Source: Neobacillus sp. PS3-40
GTDB lineage: Bacteria; Bacillota; Bacilli; Bacillales; Cytobacillaceae
Reading direction: 5' to 3'
DNA: 64,000 nucleotides
Assembly: GCF_030915485.1 (NCBI RefSeq)
Contig: NZ_CP133266.1
Location: forward strand, 186,001 to 250,000
Of the stretch, positions 1 through 9,146 are shown one piece after another. Numbering within the stretch: the stretch's first letter is position 1; every line of letters starts with the position of its first letter. Position numbers and translations under genes: made by a program. Below the pieces are notes generated by a model. It had not been told where the DNA came from, did no database searches, and saw nothing but the letters and a program-made list of their open reading frames with translations.

Positions 1-900
1 AAACAAACCTTTACTTTAAAGGTTGATCTTATCAAACAAGGAGGTAAGGAATTTAATTTAAAGTATTATCGAGAACTTAAAACAGGACAGCTTCGAATGT
101 TGTTTATCAATAAGGAGTTGGCTTTTAAAGGTATTAGAACACTAATCAACACACTTTTTACGGACCCAGACGTTTCGTCTCGCCTGTATATTGTAATTGT
201 AGATGGCGACTTTGAAGCCTATTTAAAAAATCAATTAAGCAAACAACCATCTCTTGATTATTTTCTATATCGAATGTTAAAGCACTACGAAAAGTATAAT
301 CAAGGGGACATGAGTATTGTGAATCTTCATGAGTTTATGAAACAGTTGTATTCTCCTTTTCAGGATCCAATTTTACCTGTTTTTAAAGCAGATAAGAACA
401 ACTTTACTTATGAAGGAACCGCACTTTTTCATGGGGATAAATTAAAAACAACTATAAATAATATGGATGACCAAATTTTTCAGCTTCTTGGTAATGATCG
501 CTACGTAAAGCTCCTTGCCTTACCAAAGCAAAAGCTCGTTTTAGGCCGAGTTCGTTCAAAGGTAGAATTTCGATTAGATCAGACTACTAAAGTTTTACAT
601 GTTACAGATCAAATCAACGGTAGGCTTGAGGAATATCAAGGAAACAAAAATTTACTTAACCAAAGTGAATTGTCTTCACTTAATAAAGAAGTTGAAGTGT
701 ATTTAGAACATGAAACAACGGAGTTATTAAAAAATATGCAAAAGGAAAAAGTAGATCCCCTCCAAATTGGTCTACTGACCACATCACCTTTTTTTGAGAG
801 AATGACAAGTAAAGAATGGAAAGATCAGTGGGAAAACATCAAATTGGATGTCCATTTCTCACTAAAGATACAACCTGTAACAACTGGGAACAAAATGTAA
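1..900 (+). CDS. Ger(x)C-family spore germination protein (5' end outside window)
   Basis: The reading frame is open from the first base, so the N-terminal part, including any lipoprotein signal, lies outside the window; a Met at base 97 is internal. The visible part follows the GerAC/GerBC pattern: a GQLR..FI.KE.A..GI stretch, then DP....RLYIVIVDG, then the C-terminal domain with GTALF.GDKL and a long KEVEVYLEHE helix. Ger(x)C proteins are the lipoprotein C subunits of nutrient germinant receptors in the inner spore membrane. Partner A and B subunits would be expected upstream, outside the window. Family recognised from sequence pattern only. Confidence 0.8.
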   Translation, partial: KQTFTLKVDLIKQGGKEFNLKYYRELKTGQLRMLFINKELAFKGIRTLINTLFTDPDVSSRLYIVIVDGDFEAYLKNQLSKQPSLDYFLYRMLKHYEKYNQGDMSIVNLHEFMKQLYSPFQDPILPVFKADKNNFTYEGTALFHGDKLKTTINNMDDQIFQLLGNDRYVKLLALPKQKLVLGRVRSKVEFRLDQTTKVLHVTDQINGRLEEYQGNKNLLNQSELSSLNKEVEVYLEHETTELLKNMQKEKVDPLQIGLLTTSPFFERMTSKEWKDQWENIKLDVHFSLKIQPVTTGNKM

Positions 901-964
901 ACAAACATTTTAAAAAATCTTTGGAATCTTATTAAAAAAACTAGTTATATCTTAAAACTTCTAA

Positions 965-1043
965 TTAAACTTTTCTGTCTTTTTCTTCATTAACAATGGG
1001 GCAATGTCCTCTTGAACTGTTGCCCCCCCGTTACTAGAAGAAG
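965..1043 (-). repeat. L-hairpin-R element, degenerate copy at the 3' end of a GNAT pseudogene
   Basis: Stem GGGGCAA (998-1004) pairs with TTGCCCC (1020-1026); the right shoulder CCCCCCGTTACTAGAAG follows. It ends four bases before the stop codon of the minus-strand GNAT pseudogene. The left shoulder is poorly conserved. Confidence 0.5.
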
Positions 1044-1046
1044 GAA

Positions 1047-1556
1047 TTAGATTATTCCTCTTATCTCTTCCCAACCATAAACAAGTTCTTTTAGTTTCTT
1101 TCCCATAATTTTTGTCTCAACACTTTCAATCTTTTTTGCTCCTAGTGACTCGTAAAAAAGTTTGGAGCTGTTCTCCTCTAACACTAACACTAGCATCGAA
1201 TATATATCTTCTTCTACTAAGTCTTCAATAATCGGTTTAAGTAACAATTTACCCAGCCCTTTTCGTTGGTGCTCTTTCAATATATAAATCGCATACAATT
1301 CGCCTTAAAAATCAGGGTAATTCCCTGTTCTTTCTTTGCCACCATTAGAGAACCCGATAATTTCGCCATCAGCAGTTTCAGCGACGTATACGACTTTATT
1401 TGTAATTATGTCGTTCCATTTTTGTTTTCTACTCTCATACGTCATTTTTTCTAAACACTCATCTGGAACAATATTTTTATACGTTGTTTTTCAACTATCG
1501 ACTTGTACTTTTGCAACAGCTTTAGCGTCATCTAGTTTTGCTTTTCTAATCTTCAT
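1047..1556 (-). pseudogene. GNAT acetyltransferase pseudogene with two nonsense codons
   Basis: One uninterrupted frame of 170 codons reads as a GNAT N-acetyltransferase: N-terminus MKIRKAKLDDAKAVAKVQVD, acetyl-CoA loop KEHQRKGLGKLLL, and C-terminal motif KLFYESLGAKKI. It is broken by TGA at 1493-1491, where the family has the W of a SWKTTY-like motif, and by TAA at 1307-1305, where relatives have a Glu or Lys before GELYAIYIL. Both are single-base changes with no frameshift, so inactivation is recent. Only the C-terminal 83 codons form an open frame. The substrate cannot be told from sequence. Confidence 0.8.
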
Positions 1557-1579
1557 ACCACACCTCAATCCGTTTATAA

Positions 1580-1612
1580 CTTCTTCCACTAAACTGCTCC
1601 GTTAGTTGAAGT
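1580..1612 (-). repeat. Solo left shoulder of the L-hairpin-R family
   Basis: CCACTAAACTGCTCCGTTAG followed by TTGAAGTACTTAATA matches the left shoulder consensus. No adjacent hairpin or right shoulder is clear; a possible drifted hairpin (AACCAG/CTGGTT) sits near 1710-1730. It lies just upstream of the GNAT pseudogene. Confidence 0.5.
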
Positions 1613-1821
1613 ACTTAATATTTAAAATATTTTCTATATCTTAGCATAAATAAAAATATGAAACGCTCTGATAATAAATTATTCTACAATTACTCTCACA
1701 AAAACGAGGCCAACCAGAAATAACTGGTTTATTTTAGTAAGTCTTTAATAATCAAAATTACTTGCTGCGCAGTATGTGTCTATTTAAAAATTAACAAAAA
1801 GGTACTTGAAGAGGCATTCCA

Positions 1822-1998
1822 ATGAGCAAAAGAAGAATTAAATATACAAAAGGTGAATATATAACCGCTGCAATTATTTTGTTGATATTAGCATTAATTC
1901 AATACCTCATTATTTTATCATTTATTGCATTAGGAGCTATATTAATAGGAACATACCGATACCTTCTCTATTTAAAGAAGATCAAATTTTCTGGTTAA
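1822..1998 (+). CDS. Small membrane protein, 58 aa
   Basis: An ATG-started frame preceded by a weak GAAGAGG ribosome-binding site encodes a basic N-terminus (MSKRRIKYTKGE), two hydrophobic stretches (about residues 12-26 and 29-46) and a basic C-terminus (RYLLYLKKIKFSG). This looks like a two-span small membrane protein of unknown function. No neighbour suggests a role. Confidence 0.45.
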   Translation: MSKRRIKYTKGEYITAAIILLILALIQYLIILSFIALGAILIGTYRYLLYLKKIKFSG

Positions 1999-2433
1999 AC
2001 TACAATGTGTTATGTTCAAATCTATTTGAACATAACACCCAAGGATGCAGCCTCATAATTCCTTATCCCGTCCCTATAATTATAGGAAGTGAATGAAAAG
2101 TCGAGTTTTCGCAAAATCTAATATATATTATGTAAACTAGAAAATTGGATTTTCGGGACGATTAGTTTAGTTATTGGTTCATCCCTATTTATTATCGTTC
2201 TCCTTTCAGCTCTCCAATAATTTATAGGTATGGGAAATAATTTATTTTTTATGCTCTCATATTTCTTACTTTAGACAACTTTTCTTTAATAATCGTTTTA
2301 TTTATATCAATTATGTGTGTTTATAAGTTTTATTTGAACCGTCCCATAAATTCATGTTATTAGCTAATTTTATTTGTTTTGTGTTCTAATTAATGTAAAC
2401 AAGACAATTATTATAATTGTAAGAAGATTACAC

Positions 2434-2505
2434 TTGCCTCTGAAATGACACTTAAATAAAAAAGGCTGGAGTCTAATCTCCCGCCCAATTGAGATGTTAT
2501 AATTT
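2434..2505 (-). repeat. L-hairpin-R element, degenerate copy
   Basis: A left-shoulder-like stretch ends in ACTTAAATAAAAAA and is followed by stem GGCTGGAG...CTCCCGCC (2463-2486, loop TCTAAT). The right shoulder is poor. Its presence argues that the 74-codon minus-strand frame across it is not a gene. Confidence 0.4.
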
Positions 2506-2640
2506 CCGCCAACAGAACATAGTAAACTCTTATATTGCCATAATTTTTCTGATTCAAGAGCGATAATTCGGTTCATTTCATTTGAAACTATCATACAAAA
2601 TCCACTACTATATAACGTTTGCTTTTATCGCTAGACTTTC

Positions 2641-3513
2641 TTAATGAACTTGCTCCATTGAGAGACTATGCACTCTTAAATAGAACTTTAGAACGTCTTC
2701 CAACGCCAGAAGGGGAACTGGCCCAACCAATTCAGTATCGATTACAGAAACCCCGAAAGCACTTGCCTCTGATTTAATCGTTTCAAATACGCGATGAATA
2801 GGTGTTTTCGTATAATTTGTCAAGTTCATTGAAACTTGAATTGCGTTTTTCTCAGGGATTTCAAGCGCCATTGCACGGACACATTGGTATCCACCAGTAG
2901 CTCCACGGACTGCCTTCACAATTTTCTTACCAATTTCTAAATTTGTTGTATTAAGATTCACGTTGAAAGCGATTAATGGAAAACGTGTACCGGTTACAGT
3001 TGCTCCACTCTTTGAATTGAACTCATGTGGACCTTCATCTGGAATCCAGTTAGGATCTTGCATCTTTTCTGGAAGTGCTTCGTACTCACCACGGCGAATG
3101 TCAACAAGGTTTTTTCTATCAGGTCTTGTTGCAGCATCTTCATAGTAGAATACCGGAACACCAAGAGAACCTAAATATTTACCAAACTCTTTTGAGATAG
3201 CAATAGCCTCTTCTGCCGTAACGTCCTTCATTGGAATGAATGGGCAAACATCAAGAGCTCCTTGACGAGGATGTCTTCCCTTATGAACAGACATGTCAAT
3301 AAGTTCAATCGCTTTTTTCGCAAAGCGTTTCGCTGATTCTAGAACAGCTTCTGGCTCACCGTAGAAAGTGAAAACGGAACGATTGTGATCTTTATCCGAG
3401 TTTACTTCAATAAGTGTTACATCGCCCTTTTCCATTAGTGCATCCTTAATAGCATTGATCTTTACTGTATCAGTACCTTCACTGATATTAAATTCGCCTA
3501 ATAATGTTTTCAT
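2641..3513 (-). CDS. Glutamate formimidoyltransferase
   Basis: 290 aa. This is the formiminotransferase half of the FTCD reaction, moving the formimino group from N-formimino-L-glutamate to tetrahydrofolate. Family marks include the N-terminal NISEG, the SVHKGRHPRQGALDVCPFIP block and the NVNLNT strand. Animals and some bacteria fuse this to the cyclodeaminase; here the two are separate neighbours. The ATG begins one base after the cyclodeaminase stop and has an AGAGGG ribosome-binding site, so it is the last gene of the hut operon. It indicates histidine degradation through the folate route rather than direct HutG hydrolysis of formiminoglutamate. Confidence 0.9.
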   Translation of the reverse strand: MKTLLGEFNISEGTDTVKINAIKDALMEKGDVTLIEVNSDKDHNRSVFTFYGEPEAVLESAKRFAKKAIELIDMSVHKGRHPRQGALDVCPFIPMKDVTAEEAIAISKEFGKYLGSLGVPVFYYEDAATRPDRKNLVDIRRGEYEALPEKMQDPNWIPDEGPHEFNSKSGATVTGTRFPLIAFNVNLNTTNLEIGKKIVKAVRGATGGYQCVRAMALEIPEKNAIQVSMNLTNYTKTPIHRVFETIKSEASAFGVSVIDTELVGPVPLLALEDVLKFYLRVHSLSMEQVH

Positions 3514-3514
3514 C

Positions 3515-4099
3515 TTATTTACCCTCTATTTCCGATAGATAGTTTTCAAAATAATTAATTTGCTCATTGAAAAAAGCCACTTTACTTTCGTCTTTTATAA
3601 TGCCTAGGTTTGCTTTAATATTCATTACACATCCGCGAATGCCTAAAGTAGAAAGTCCAATGCCTATCAAAAGATCAGACTCTGCATTTGTATTTGAAAC
3701 TCCTTTTAAACTTACACAAAGTTTATGGAGATCCAAACAAAGTTTTGCGTTGTCCATAGGTTGTGTCGCTGCGGTAACTCCAGCAGCTTGAATAGCTGCT
3801 TTACGTACTTCCTTCTCTTCGTCTGTTGCCTTTGGTAACTTATATGCATTGATAATTTGCATATAAGCATCAGCATCAGCAACAGATCCAGCCTCTAGTT
3901 TTTTCCCTAATTCATCTAACTCATCCGCAATTCTTAAGTATTGTTCATCAGTAAGTCCGTAGTCTTTACCAACACTAAGTCTTGCTACCATTCCTGACAA
4001 CCCAGCTGCCATTGCACCTGAAATGGATGAAGCAGATCCCCCACCGATTGTTACATCTTTTGTATCAAGGATTTTCTCAAATACTTCTTGATAATTCAT
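3515..4099 (-). CDS. Formimidoyltetrahydrofolate cyclodeaminase (cyclodeaminase/cyclohydrolase family)
   Basis: 194 aa, matching a stand-alone cyclodeaminase domain. Typical features are the Gly/Ser/Ala-rich segment GGGSASSISGAMAAGLSGMV near residues 19-38 and the all-helical remainder with ADADAYMQIINAYKLPK. It releases ammonia from 5-formimino-THF to give 5,10-methenyl-THF. It has a GGAGG ribosome-binding site and sits one base upstream of the formimidoyltransferase, so the two are probably translationally coupled. Confidence 0.85.
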   Translation of the reverse strand: MNYQEVFEKILDTKDVTIGGGSASSISGAMAAGLSGMVARLSVGKDYGLTDEQYLRIADELDELGKKLEAGSVADADAYMQIINAYKLPKATDEEKEVRKAAIQAAGVTAATQPMDNAKLCLDLHKLCVSLKGVSNTNAESDLLIGIGLSTLGIRGCVMNIKANLGIIKDESKVAFFNEQINYFENYLSEIEGK

Positions 4100-4232
4100 C
4101 TTTACTTCCTCCTATCAATCTTTAAAAATTTTAATTTATTTATTAACTCAAAATCTTAAATAGAAACTAAAAGTTTTCAATATTACATGGAACAACATTT
4201 GTTTAATGATTTTAAGTATCGTTCAGAAACCT

Positions 4233-5483
4233 TTATACGGCTTGAACAACAATCTTTCCATTCTTAATCACTGTGTGTGTATGGTTCATGCCATAATGAT
4301 AGTTTAGCTGTATAAAGTTTTCTACGTCTTGAATGACGATATCTGCCTTTTTACCAACTTCTATACTGCCAATTTCACGACCACGATTGATTGCATGTGC
4401 TGCATTGATTGTGGCAGCTACTATGGATTCAGCGGGTGTCATCCCCATAGACAAGCAAGCAAGATTCATAGTAAATGGCATGGATACAGAAGGAGAAGAT
4501 CCAGGGTTTGCGTCTGTTGAGATAGCAACAGGAACGCCCGCATCGATCATTTTACGTCCACGAGCAGCCTCTGCCATAAGGAAAAAAGCTGTTCCTGGTA
4601 AGAGCACTGCAATTACGCCTGCATTAGCCATTTGCTTAATTCCCTCATCACTCGCACGAAGTAAATGTTCTGCTGAAATGGCACCTATTTCTGCTGCCAG
4701 TTCTGCACCTTGATACGGCTCAATTTCATCCGCGTGAATTTTAGGAATCAAACCTAATTTCTTCCCTGCTTCTAAAACACGTCGCGACTGTTCTGGTGTA
4801 TACACACCATGTTCGCAGAAAACATCATTAAACTCAGCCAAACCTTCTTCTTTCACTCGTGGCAACATTTCGTTGATGATGATATCTACAAACTTATCTT
4901 CTCGGCCTTTGTACTCTTTTGGTACTGCATGTGCGCCCATAAAAGTTGAAACTATGTCAATCGGATGATCTTCATTGAGACGCTTAGCAACGATTAGTTG
5001 TTTATGTTCAGTCTCCCAGTCCATACCATAGCCTGACTTTGCTTCAATCGTTGTAACTCCATGACGTAAAAACTTATCTAGACGACGCTTGGTAGCCTGA
5101 TATAGTTCAACTTCAGAGGCAGCTCTTGTTGCTCTTGTCGTTGCATGTATTCCGCCACCATTGTTCATAATTTCCATATAAGTCGCACCATTTAGGCGCA
5201 AATTGAATTCATTTTCACGACTGCCTGCATAAACAACATGCGTATGTGGGTCTACTAGTCCCGGCATTACTATTTTTCCTGAAGCATCGATCACTTCCGC
5301 ATTAACAGCCTTTAACTCTAGCTCCTCTGTTGGACCAACTGCAGTAATTCGATCATTTTCAATTAGGACTGCACCATTTTCAATAATGTGCAATTCATTC
5401 ATCTCTTCCTTTGTTGCTGGCTTTTCAGAATGACCCTTAACAGTAATAACTTGATTCGCATTTTTGATAAAAAGTGAACCCAT
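4233..5483 (-). CDS. hutI: Imidazolonepropionase
   Basis: 416 aa from an ATG preceded by GGAGGGG; a TTG four codons upstream is open but overlaps the ribosome-binding site. Amidohydrolase metal ligands are visible in DPHTHVVYAG (HxH, near residue 80), HADEIEP and STDANPGSSPS. It hydrolyses 4-imidazolone-5-propionate to N-formimino-L-glutamate, the third step of histidine degradation. It lies between the 95-aa gene and the folate-dependent genes that consume its product. Length and motifs match the family closely. Confidence 0.95.
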   Translation of the reverse strand: MGSLFIKNANQVITVKGHSEKPATKEEMNELHIIENGAVLIENDRITAVGPTEELELKAVNAEVIDASGKIVMPGLVDPHTHVVYAGSRENEFNLRLNGATYMEIMNNGGGIHATTRATRAASEVELYQATKRRLDKFLRHGVTTIEAKSGYGMDWETEHKQLIVAKRLNEDHPIDIVSTFMGAHAVPKEYKGREDKFVDIIINEMLPRVKEEGLAEFNDVFCEHGVYTPEQSRRVLEAGKKLGLIPKIHADEIEPYQGAELAAEIGAISAEHLLRASDEGIKQMANAGVIAVLLPGTAFFLMAEAARGRKMIDAGVPVAISTDANPGSSPSVSMPFTMNLACLSMGMTPAESIVAATINAAHAINRGREIGSIEVGKKADIVIQDVENFIQLNYHYGMNHTHTVIKNGKIVVQAV

Positions 5484-5527
5484 GTTCCCCTCCAAAATGT
5501 GAAATAATCTTATATGAATACTTGATA

Positions 5528-5815
5528 TTAATGAATTGATTTTAACTTTTTTCTTACCTGTACTAGCGCTTCAAGTTTACCGCTGTCGCCTAGTACTGAT
5601 TCTAAACCAGTGTAATAATCGTCAATTTGAGATAGTTCATCTGATAAAAACTGATCGAATAGTATCGATACTTTTTTACTATTGAATTCGGTTAACCGAT
5701 TTTTCTCTAATCCTAAGTAAGCATTTGCTACTTGATATAAAATTTGTTGAAGGTCATCGGCCATTTTTTGCTTTCCATTTTTCTCAAAAAATTGTTCAGG
5801 TGATTTAAAGTGCAC
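5528..5815 (-). CDS. Uncharacterised 95-aa protein inside the hut operon
   Basis: It starts with GTG 14 bases after the hutU stop and ends 44 bases before the hutI start, so it is almost certainly co-transcribed. The product is mostly helical and charged, with no signal peptide, membrane span or Cys/His metal motif; a middle helix (DDLQQILYQVANAYLGLEKN) leads to a C-terminal LVQVRKKLKSIH. No clear ribosome-binding site precedes the GTG, suggesting coupling to hutU. I do not recognise a family. Position suggests a small accessory or regulatory protein for histidine use. Confidence 0.6.
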   Translation of the reverse strand: MHFKSPEQFFEKNGKQKMADDLQQILYQVANAYLGLEKNRLTEFNSKKVSILFDQFLSDELSQIDDYYTGLESVLGDSGKLEALVQVRKKLKSIH

Positions 5816-5829
5816 AAGTGCTTTAGAAG

Positions 5830-7848
5830 TTACTTAACAAATTTTGATACTGTTTTCTCGATTAAATCTTCTTTTACAACGTATGGGATTGTAATGTGTC
5901 CATCGTATTTTCCATTATAGTCCACACAAACTTCCACAGCATTTTCGTTTCTAGCCCAATTACGTCTAGCAACGCCACCCATTACGTCCCACATCATCGC
6001 AGACTTTATGATTGCATCTACTCTTTCGCTTCCGTCTAGAACAAGTCCGAATCCACCATTTATGGATTTACCGATCCCTACCCCTCCACCATTGTGAAGA
6101 GCGATCAAGCTCATTCCTCGTGCTGCGTTTCCTGCGAAACATTGTGTAGCCATATCAGCCATTACGTTAGAACCATCTTTAATGTTAGCAGTTTCTCTGA
6201 ATGGAGAATCTGTTCCACTTACGTCGTGGTGGTCACGGCCAAGCATAATCGGCCCAACAATTCCTTTCCTTACCATTTCATTAAAGTGAAGGGCAATCTT
6301 TGTTCTTCCCTCAGCATCTTGGTAAAGAATTCTAGCCTGTGTTCCTACAACCAATTTATTCTCTTTTGCATCACGAATCCAAACCCAGTTGTCTCTGTCT
6401 TGGTATCTTCTATCTGGATCTATACAAGCCATAGCTTCCGCATCTGTCTTATCCAAATCTTCTGGCTTTCCAGACAAGCAAACCCATCTGAATGGTCCAT
6501 AACCATAGTCAAATAGCATAGGTCCCATGATATCTTCAACATAAGAAGGATAGATGAAGCCATCTTTCTCGTCGATTCCATTTTTTGAAATTTCTTGCAC
6601 GCCAGCATCATAGATTGCTTTCATGAATGAGTTACCATAGTCGAAGAAATAAGATCCCTTCTTAGTAAGAGACTTAATTACATTAAAGTGACGCTTTAAC
6701 GTTTCGTCAATTCTCTTAGCGAACTGAGCTTTGTCTTTTCCTAGCATATCTGTACGTTCGTCGAACGACATGCCTACTGGGCAATATCCTCCGTTGTATA
6801 CATTGTGGCAAGATGTTTGGTCAGATACCAACTCTAGCATAATATTATGTTTATCAGCATACTCAAGCAAATCAACAATGTTTCCATGATATGCAATAGC
6901 AATACTTTCTTTCTTTGCTTTTTTTTCAAGGGCTAATTTGAAAACTTCTTCCAAATTGTCAGACATCATGTCTACCCAACCTTGATCTTTTCTTGTCTCA
7001 ATACGAGATTTATCTACTTCAGCAAAGATACCAACTGCATTAGCAATTCTAGAAGCCTTAGGTTGAGCTCCACTCATTCCACCAAGTCCAGAAGAAACGA
7101 ATATGTATCCAGCAAGGTTGCCATCATTTGGTACTCCTAGGTACTTACGCCCTGCATTTAATATTGTATTAAATGTTCCATGAACGATACCTTGTGGCCC
7201 GATGTACATCCAACCACCTGCAGTCATTTGTCCATAATTGGCGACGCCCATTTGCTCTGCTACGTCCCAATCTTTAAGATTGTCGAACATGCCAATCATC
7301 AAAGCATTTGTAATAATTACTCTCGGAGCATCAGGCTTAGATGGGAATAATCCTAGAGGATGTCCAGATTCGATAACCAAAGTTTGGTTATCTGTCACCT
7401 CTTCTAAATACTTCATGATAAGACGATATTGTAACCAGTTTTGCATTGGTTTTCCAGTCTCACCATAGGTAACAAGCTCATATGGGTAAAGCGCAATTTC
7501 AAAGTCCAAATTATTATCAATCATGACTTGAAAAGCCTTACCATCTGTACATTTTCCTTTGTACTCATCAATAGGTTTACCGTAAATTCTACCTGGTGGT
7601 CTGTATCGATAAGCATATATTCTACCGTAAGTTACTAATTCTTCCATAAACTCAGGTGCTAATGTCTCGTGCAACTCCTCCGGAACATAGCGAAGGGCAT
7701 TTTTCAATGCAATTTTTGCTTGCGATTCAGTCAAGCTGAAACCTCGATTCGGGGCTCTTCTCTTACTAGGATCAAAATTTGGGTATTGCGGTAGCTCATT
7801 ACCTAACTTAATTGTCATCGCATTGCCAATTTGTTCATTTGAAAACAT
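5830..7848 (-). CDS. hutU: Urocanate hydratase, long form
   Basis: 672 aa, about 115 residues longer than the usual 550-560 aa HutU. The NAD+-binding region SSGLGGMSGAQP is clear, followed by conserved blocks DQTSCHNVYNGGYCPVG, YVEDIMGPMLFDYGYGPFRW and the C-terminal GLVLDGSERVDAII. The enzyme hydrates urocanate to 4-imidazolone-5-propionate using NAD+ as electrophile. The start has a strong AAAGGAGG ribosome-binding site. It is the first metabolic gene after the AraC-type regulator. No hutH (histidine ammonia-lyase) is present in the window. Confidence 0.95.
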   Translation of the reverse strand: MFSNEQIGNAMTIKLGNELPQYPNFDPSKRRAPNRGFSLTESQAKIALKNALRYVPEELHETLAPEFMEELVTYGRIYAYRYRPPGRIYGKPIDEYKGKCTDGKAFQVMIDNNLDFEIALYPYELVTYGETGKPMQNWLQYRLIMKYLEEVTDNQTLVIESGHPLGLFPSKPDAPRVIITNALMIGMFDNLKDWDVAEQMGVANYGQMTAGGWMYIGPQGIVHGTFNTILNAGRKYLGVPNDGNLAGYIFVSSGLGGMSGAQPKASRIANAVGIFAEVDKSRIETRKDQGWVDMMSDNLEEVFKLALEKKAKKESIAIAYHGNIVDLLEYADKHNIMLELVSDQTSCHNVYNGGYCPVGMSFDERTDMLGKDKAQFAKRIDETLKRHFNVIKSLTKKGSYFFDYGNSFMKAIYDAGVQEISKNGIDEKDGFIYPSYVEDIMGPMLFDYGYGPFRWVCLSGKPEDLDKTDAEAMACIDPDRRYQDRDNWVWIRDAKENKLVVGTQARILYQDAEGRTKIALHFNEMVRKGIVGPIMLGRDHHDVSGTDSPFRETANIKDGSNVMADMATQCFAGNAARGMSLIALHNGGGVGIGKSINGGFGLVLDGSERVDAIIKSAMMWDVMGGVARRNWARNENAVEVCVDYNGKYDGHITIPYVVKEDLIEKTVSKFVK

Positions 7849-7955
7849 TTGCGTTTTCCTCCTTTCAACTCCAATCTAAAGATTTAAGTTTATTTTACTA
7901 GATGAATGCTTATCGAAAAATAGCAAAAAAATGAGAATAGTAGCATAATATTAAT

Positions 7956-9146
7956 CTATTTCTCAAAAACGATTTCTGATTTCCACTTTGTTGGTGTGAT
8001 GCCAAACATCGATTTAAACTTTCTCGTAAAGTAGTTTGCATCAGGAAATCCAACATAAATGGCGATTTCTTTAATCGATAGTTGTGTATATTCCAAAAGA
8101 TATTTCGCTTTTTTCATCCTTAGTTCACAAAAAAATTCCCCGAAAGACTGTCCAGTCTCTTTTTTAAATAAATGAGCAAAGTATTGTGGACTTACAAAGC
8201 AATGGTTTGAAATTTCACTTAAAGTAATTTTTTTATGATGATTAGCTTTGATATACAAAATTGCTGTCGTTAGGAAAGTTGAATTTCCATAGTGATCTTC
8301 ACTAGCAATATTAATCGTAACTTTCTGCCAATATTGTACAAGCGTTTGTACAAACTTATCGTACCTGCCTATAAATAGTAGTTCTTGGATCATTTTTGAG
8401 TTTTCTACTAGAATTTCAGTAGCATTTTGGCCTATATCGATGAGCATACGAGAAAGTTCATGTACGATTTCGAAAACTTCACTTTTAAATAAATTAACAT
8501 CACGATGATAAACTTCAGAAAAGATTTCTAAAAGCTCCCTTAAGTATTCGACTGATTTTTCAACATCCCCAATTTTTATCGTAGAAAATAATCTAATCTT
8601 CTTTTCTCTGATTATCTTCGATGAAGAAACTGACTTTGATTCTTGCTTTGCCTCGTATACGTAAATTATGTTATTACCTTCAAAAAAACGGTTCTCCAGT
8701 GCCCTCCTTGCTTCTTTGAAAGACTTATACATCAAATAAGGATCTTCATAAAATGGTCCTATACCTGCTGATATGGTAAGTCCTGATTTATGAAATTCCT
8801 TCTGAATACCTTTCACCATGTTTTGTAAATAATCAACATGTCCCTTTTCGATTGTCCGACAATCAATAAGTAATGCCAAAAGTCCTTCCCCAACCCATAC
8901 GCTAAGGAATGGAACCGTCGTAAGACTTTTTACAGCGGTTAACAGACTTTGCCCGATGCTTATGTTCCACTCTAAGTCCTTGCTAATTGCTAAATCCGGG
9001 TATCTATCAACAGAGAGTAAAATTACTCGCTGTGGTTGAATTTCTATATGGTATTTCATACATAAATCTGCGAAACTTCCCTCATGAATGGCAGTCCCGG
9101 AAATCAAAAAGTGAGAAAATAATAGTTGATCAGAATCAAAAACCAT
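7956..9146 (-). CDS. AraC-family transcriptional regulator, probable hut operon activator
   Basis: 396 aa. The C-terminal ~100 residues are a double helix-turn-helix AraC domain (LSEISNHCFVSPQYFAHLFK then LSIKEIAIYVGFPDANYFTR and FKSMFGITPTKWKS). The N-terminal part resembles the diverged GGDEF-like sensor domain of CdaR/YesN-type regulators (VPFLSVWVGEGLLALLI; SAGIGPFYEDPYLMYKSFKE). It lies 107 bases upstream of hutU on the same strand, unlike the HutP antiterminator of B. subtilis, so hut control here is probably at transcription initiation. The regulated genes are inferred from position only. Confidence 0.85.
   Translation of the reverse strand: MVFDSDQLLFSHFLISGTAIHEGSFADLCMKYHIEIQPQRVILLSVDRYPDLAISKDLEWNISIGQSLLTAVKSLTTVPFLSVWVGEGLLALLIDCRTIEKGHVDYLQNMVKGIQKEFHKSGLTISAGIGPFYEDPYLMYKSFKEARRALENRFFEGNNIIYVYEAKQESKSVSSSKIIREKKIRLFSTIKIGDVEKSVEYLRELLEIFSEVYHRDVNLFKSEVFEIVHELSRMLIDIGQNATEILVENSKMIQELLFIGRYDKFVQTLVQYWQKVTINIASEDHYGNSTFLTTAILYIKANHHKKITLSEISNHCFVSPQYFAHLFKKETGQSFGEFFCELRMKKAKYLLEYTQLSIKEIAIYVGFPDANYFTRKFKSMFGITPTKWKSEIVFEK

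Noticed and set aside
2140-2220. Plus-strand hydrophobic tail ENWIFGTISLVIGSSLFIIV
   Set aside because: Could be the end of a small membrane protein, but no start or upstream frame exists.
2370-2594. 74-codon minus-strand ORF
   Set aside because: No ribosome-binding site, random-looking composition, and it crosses a degenerate copy of the repeat element.
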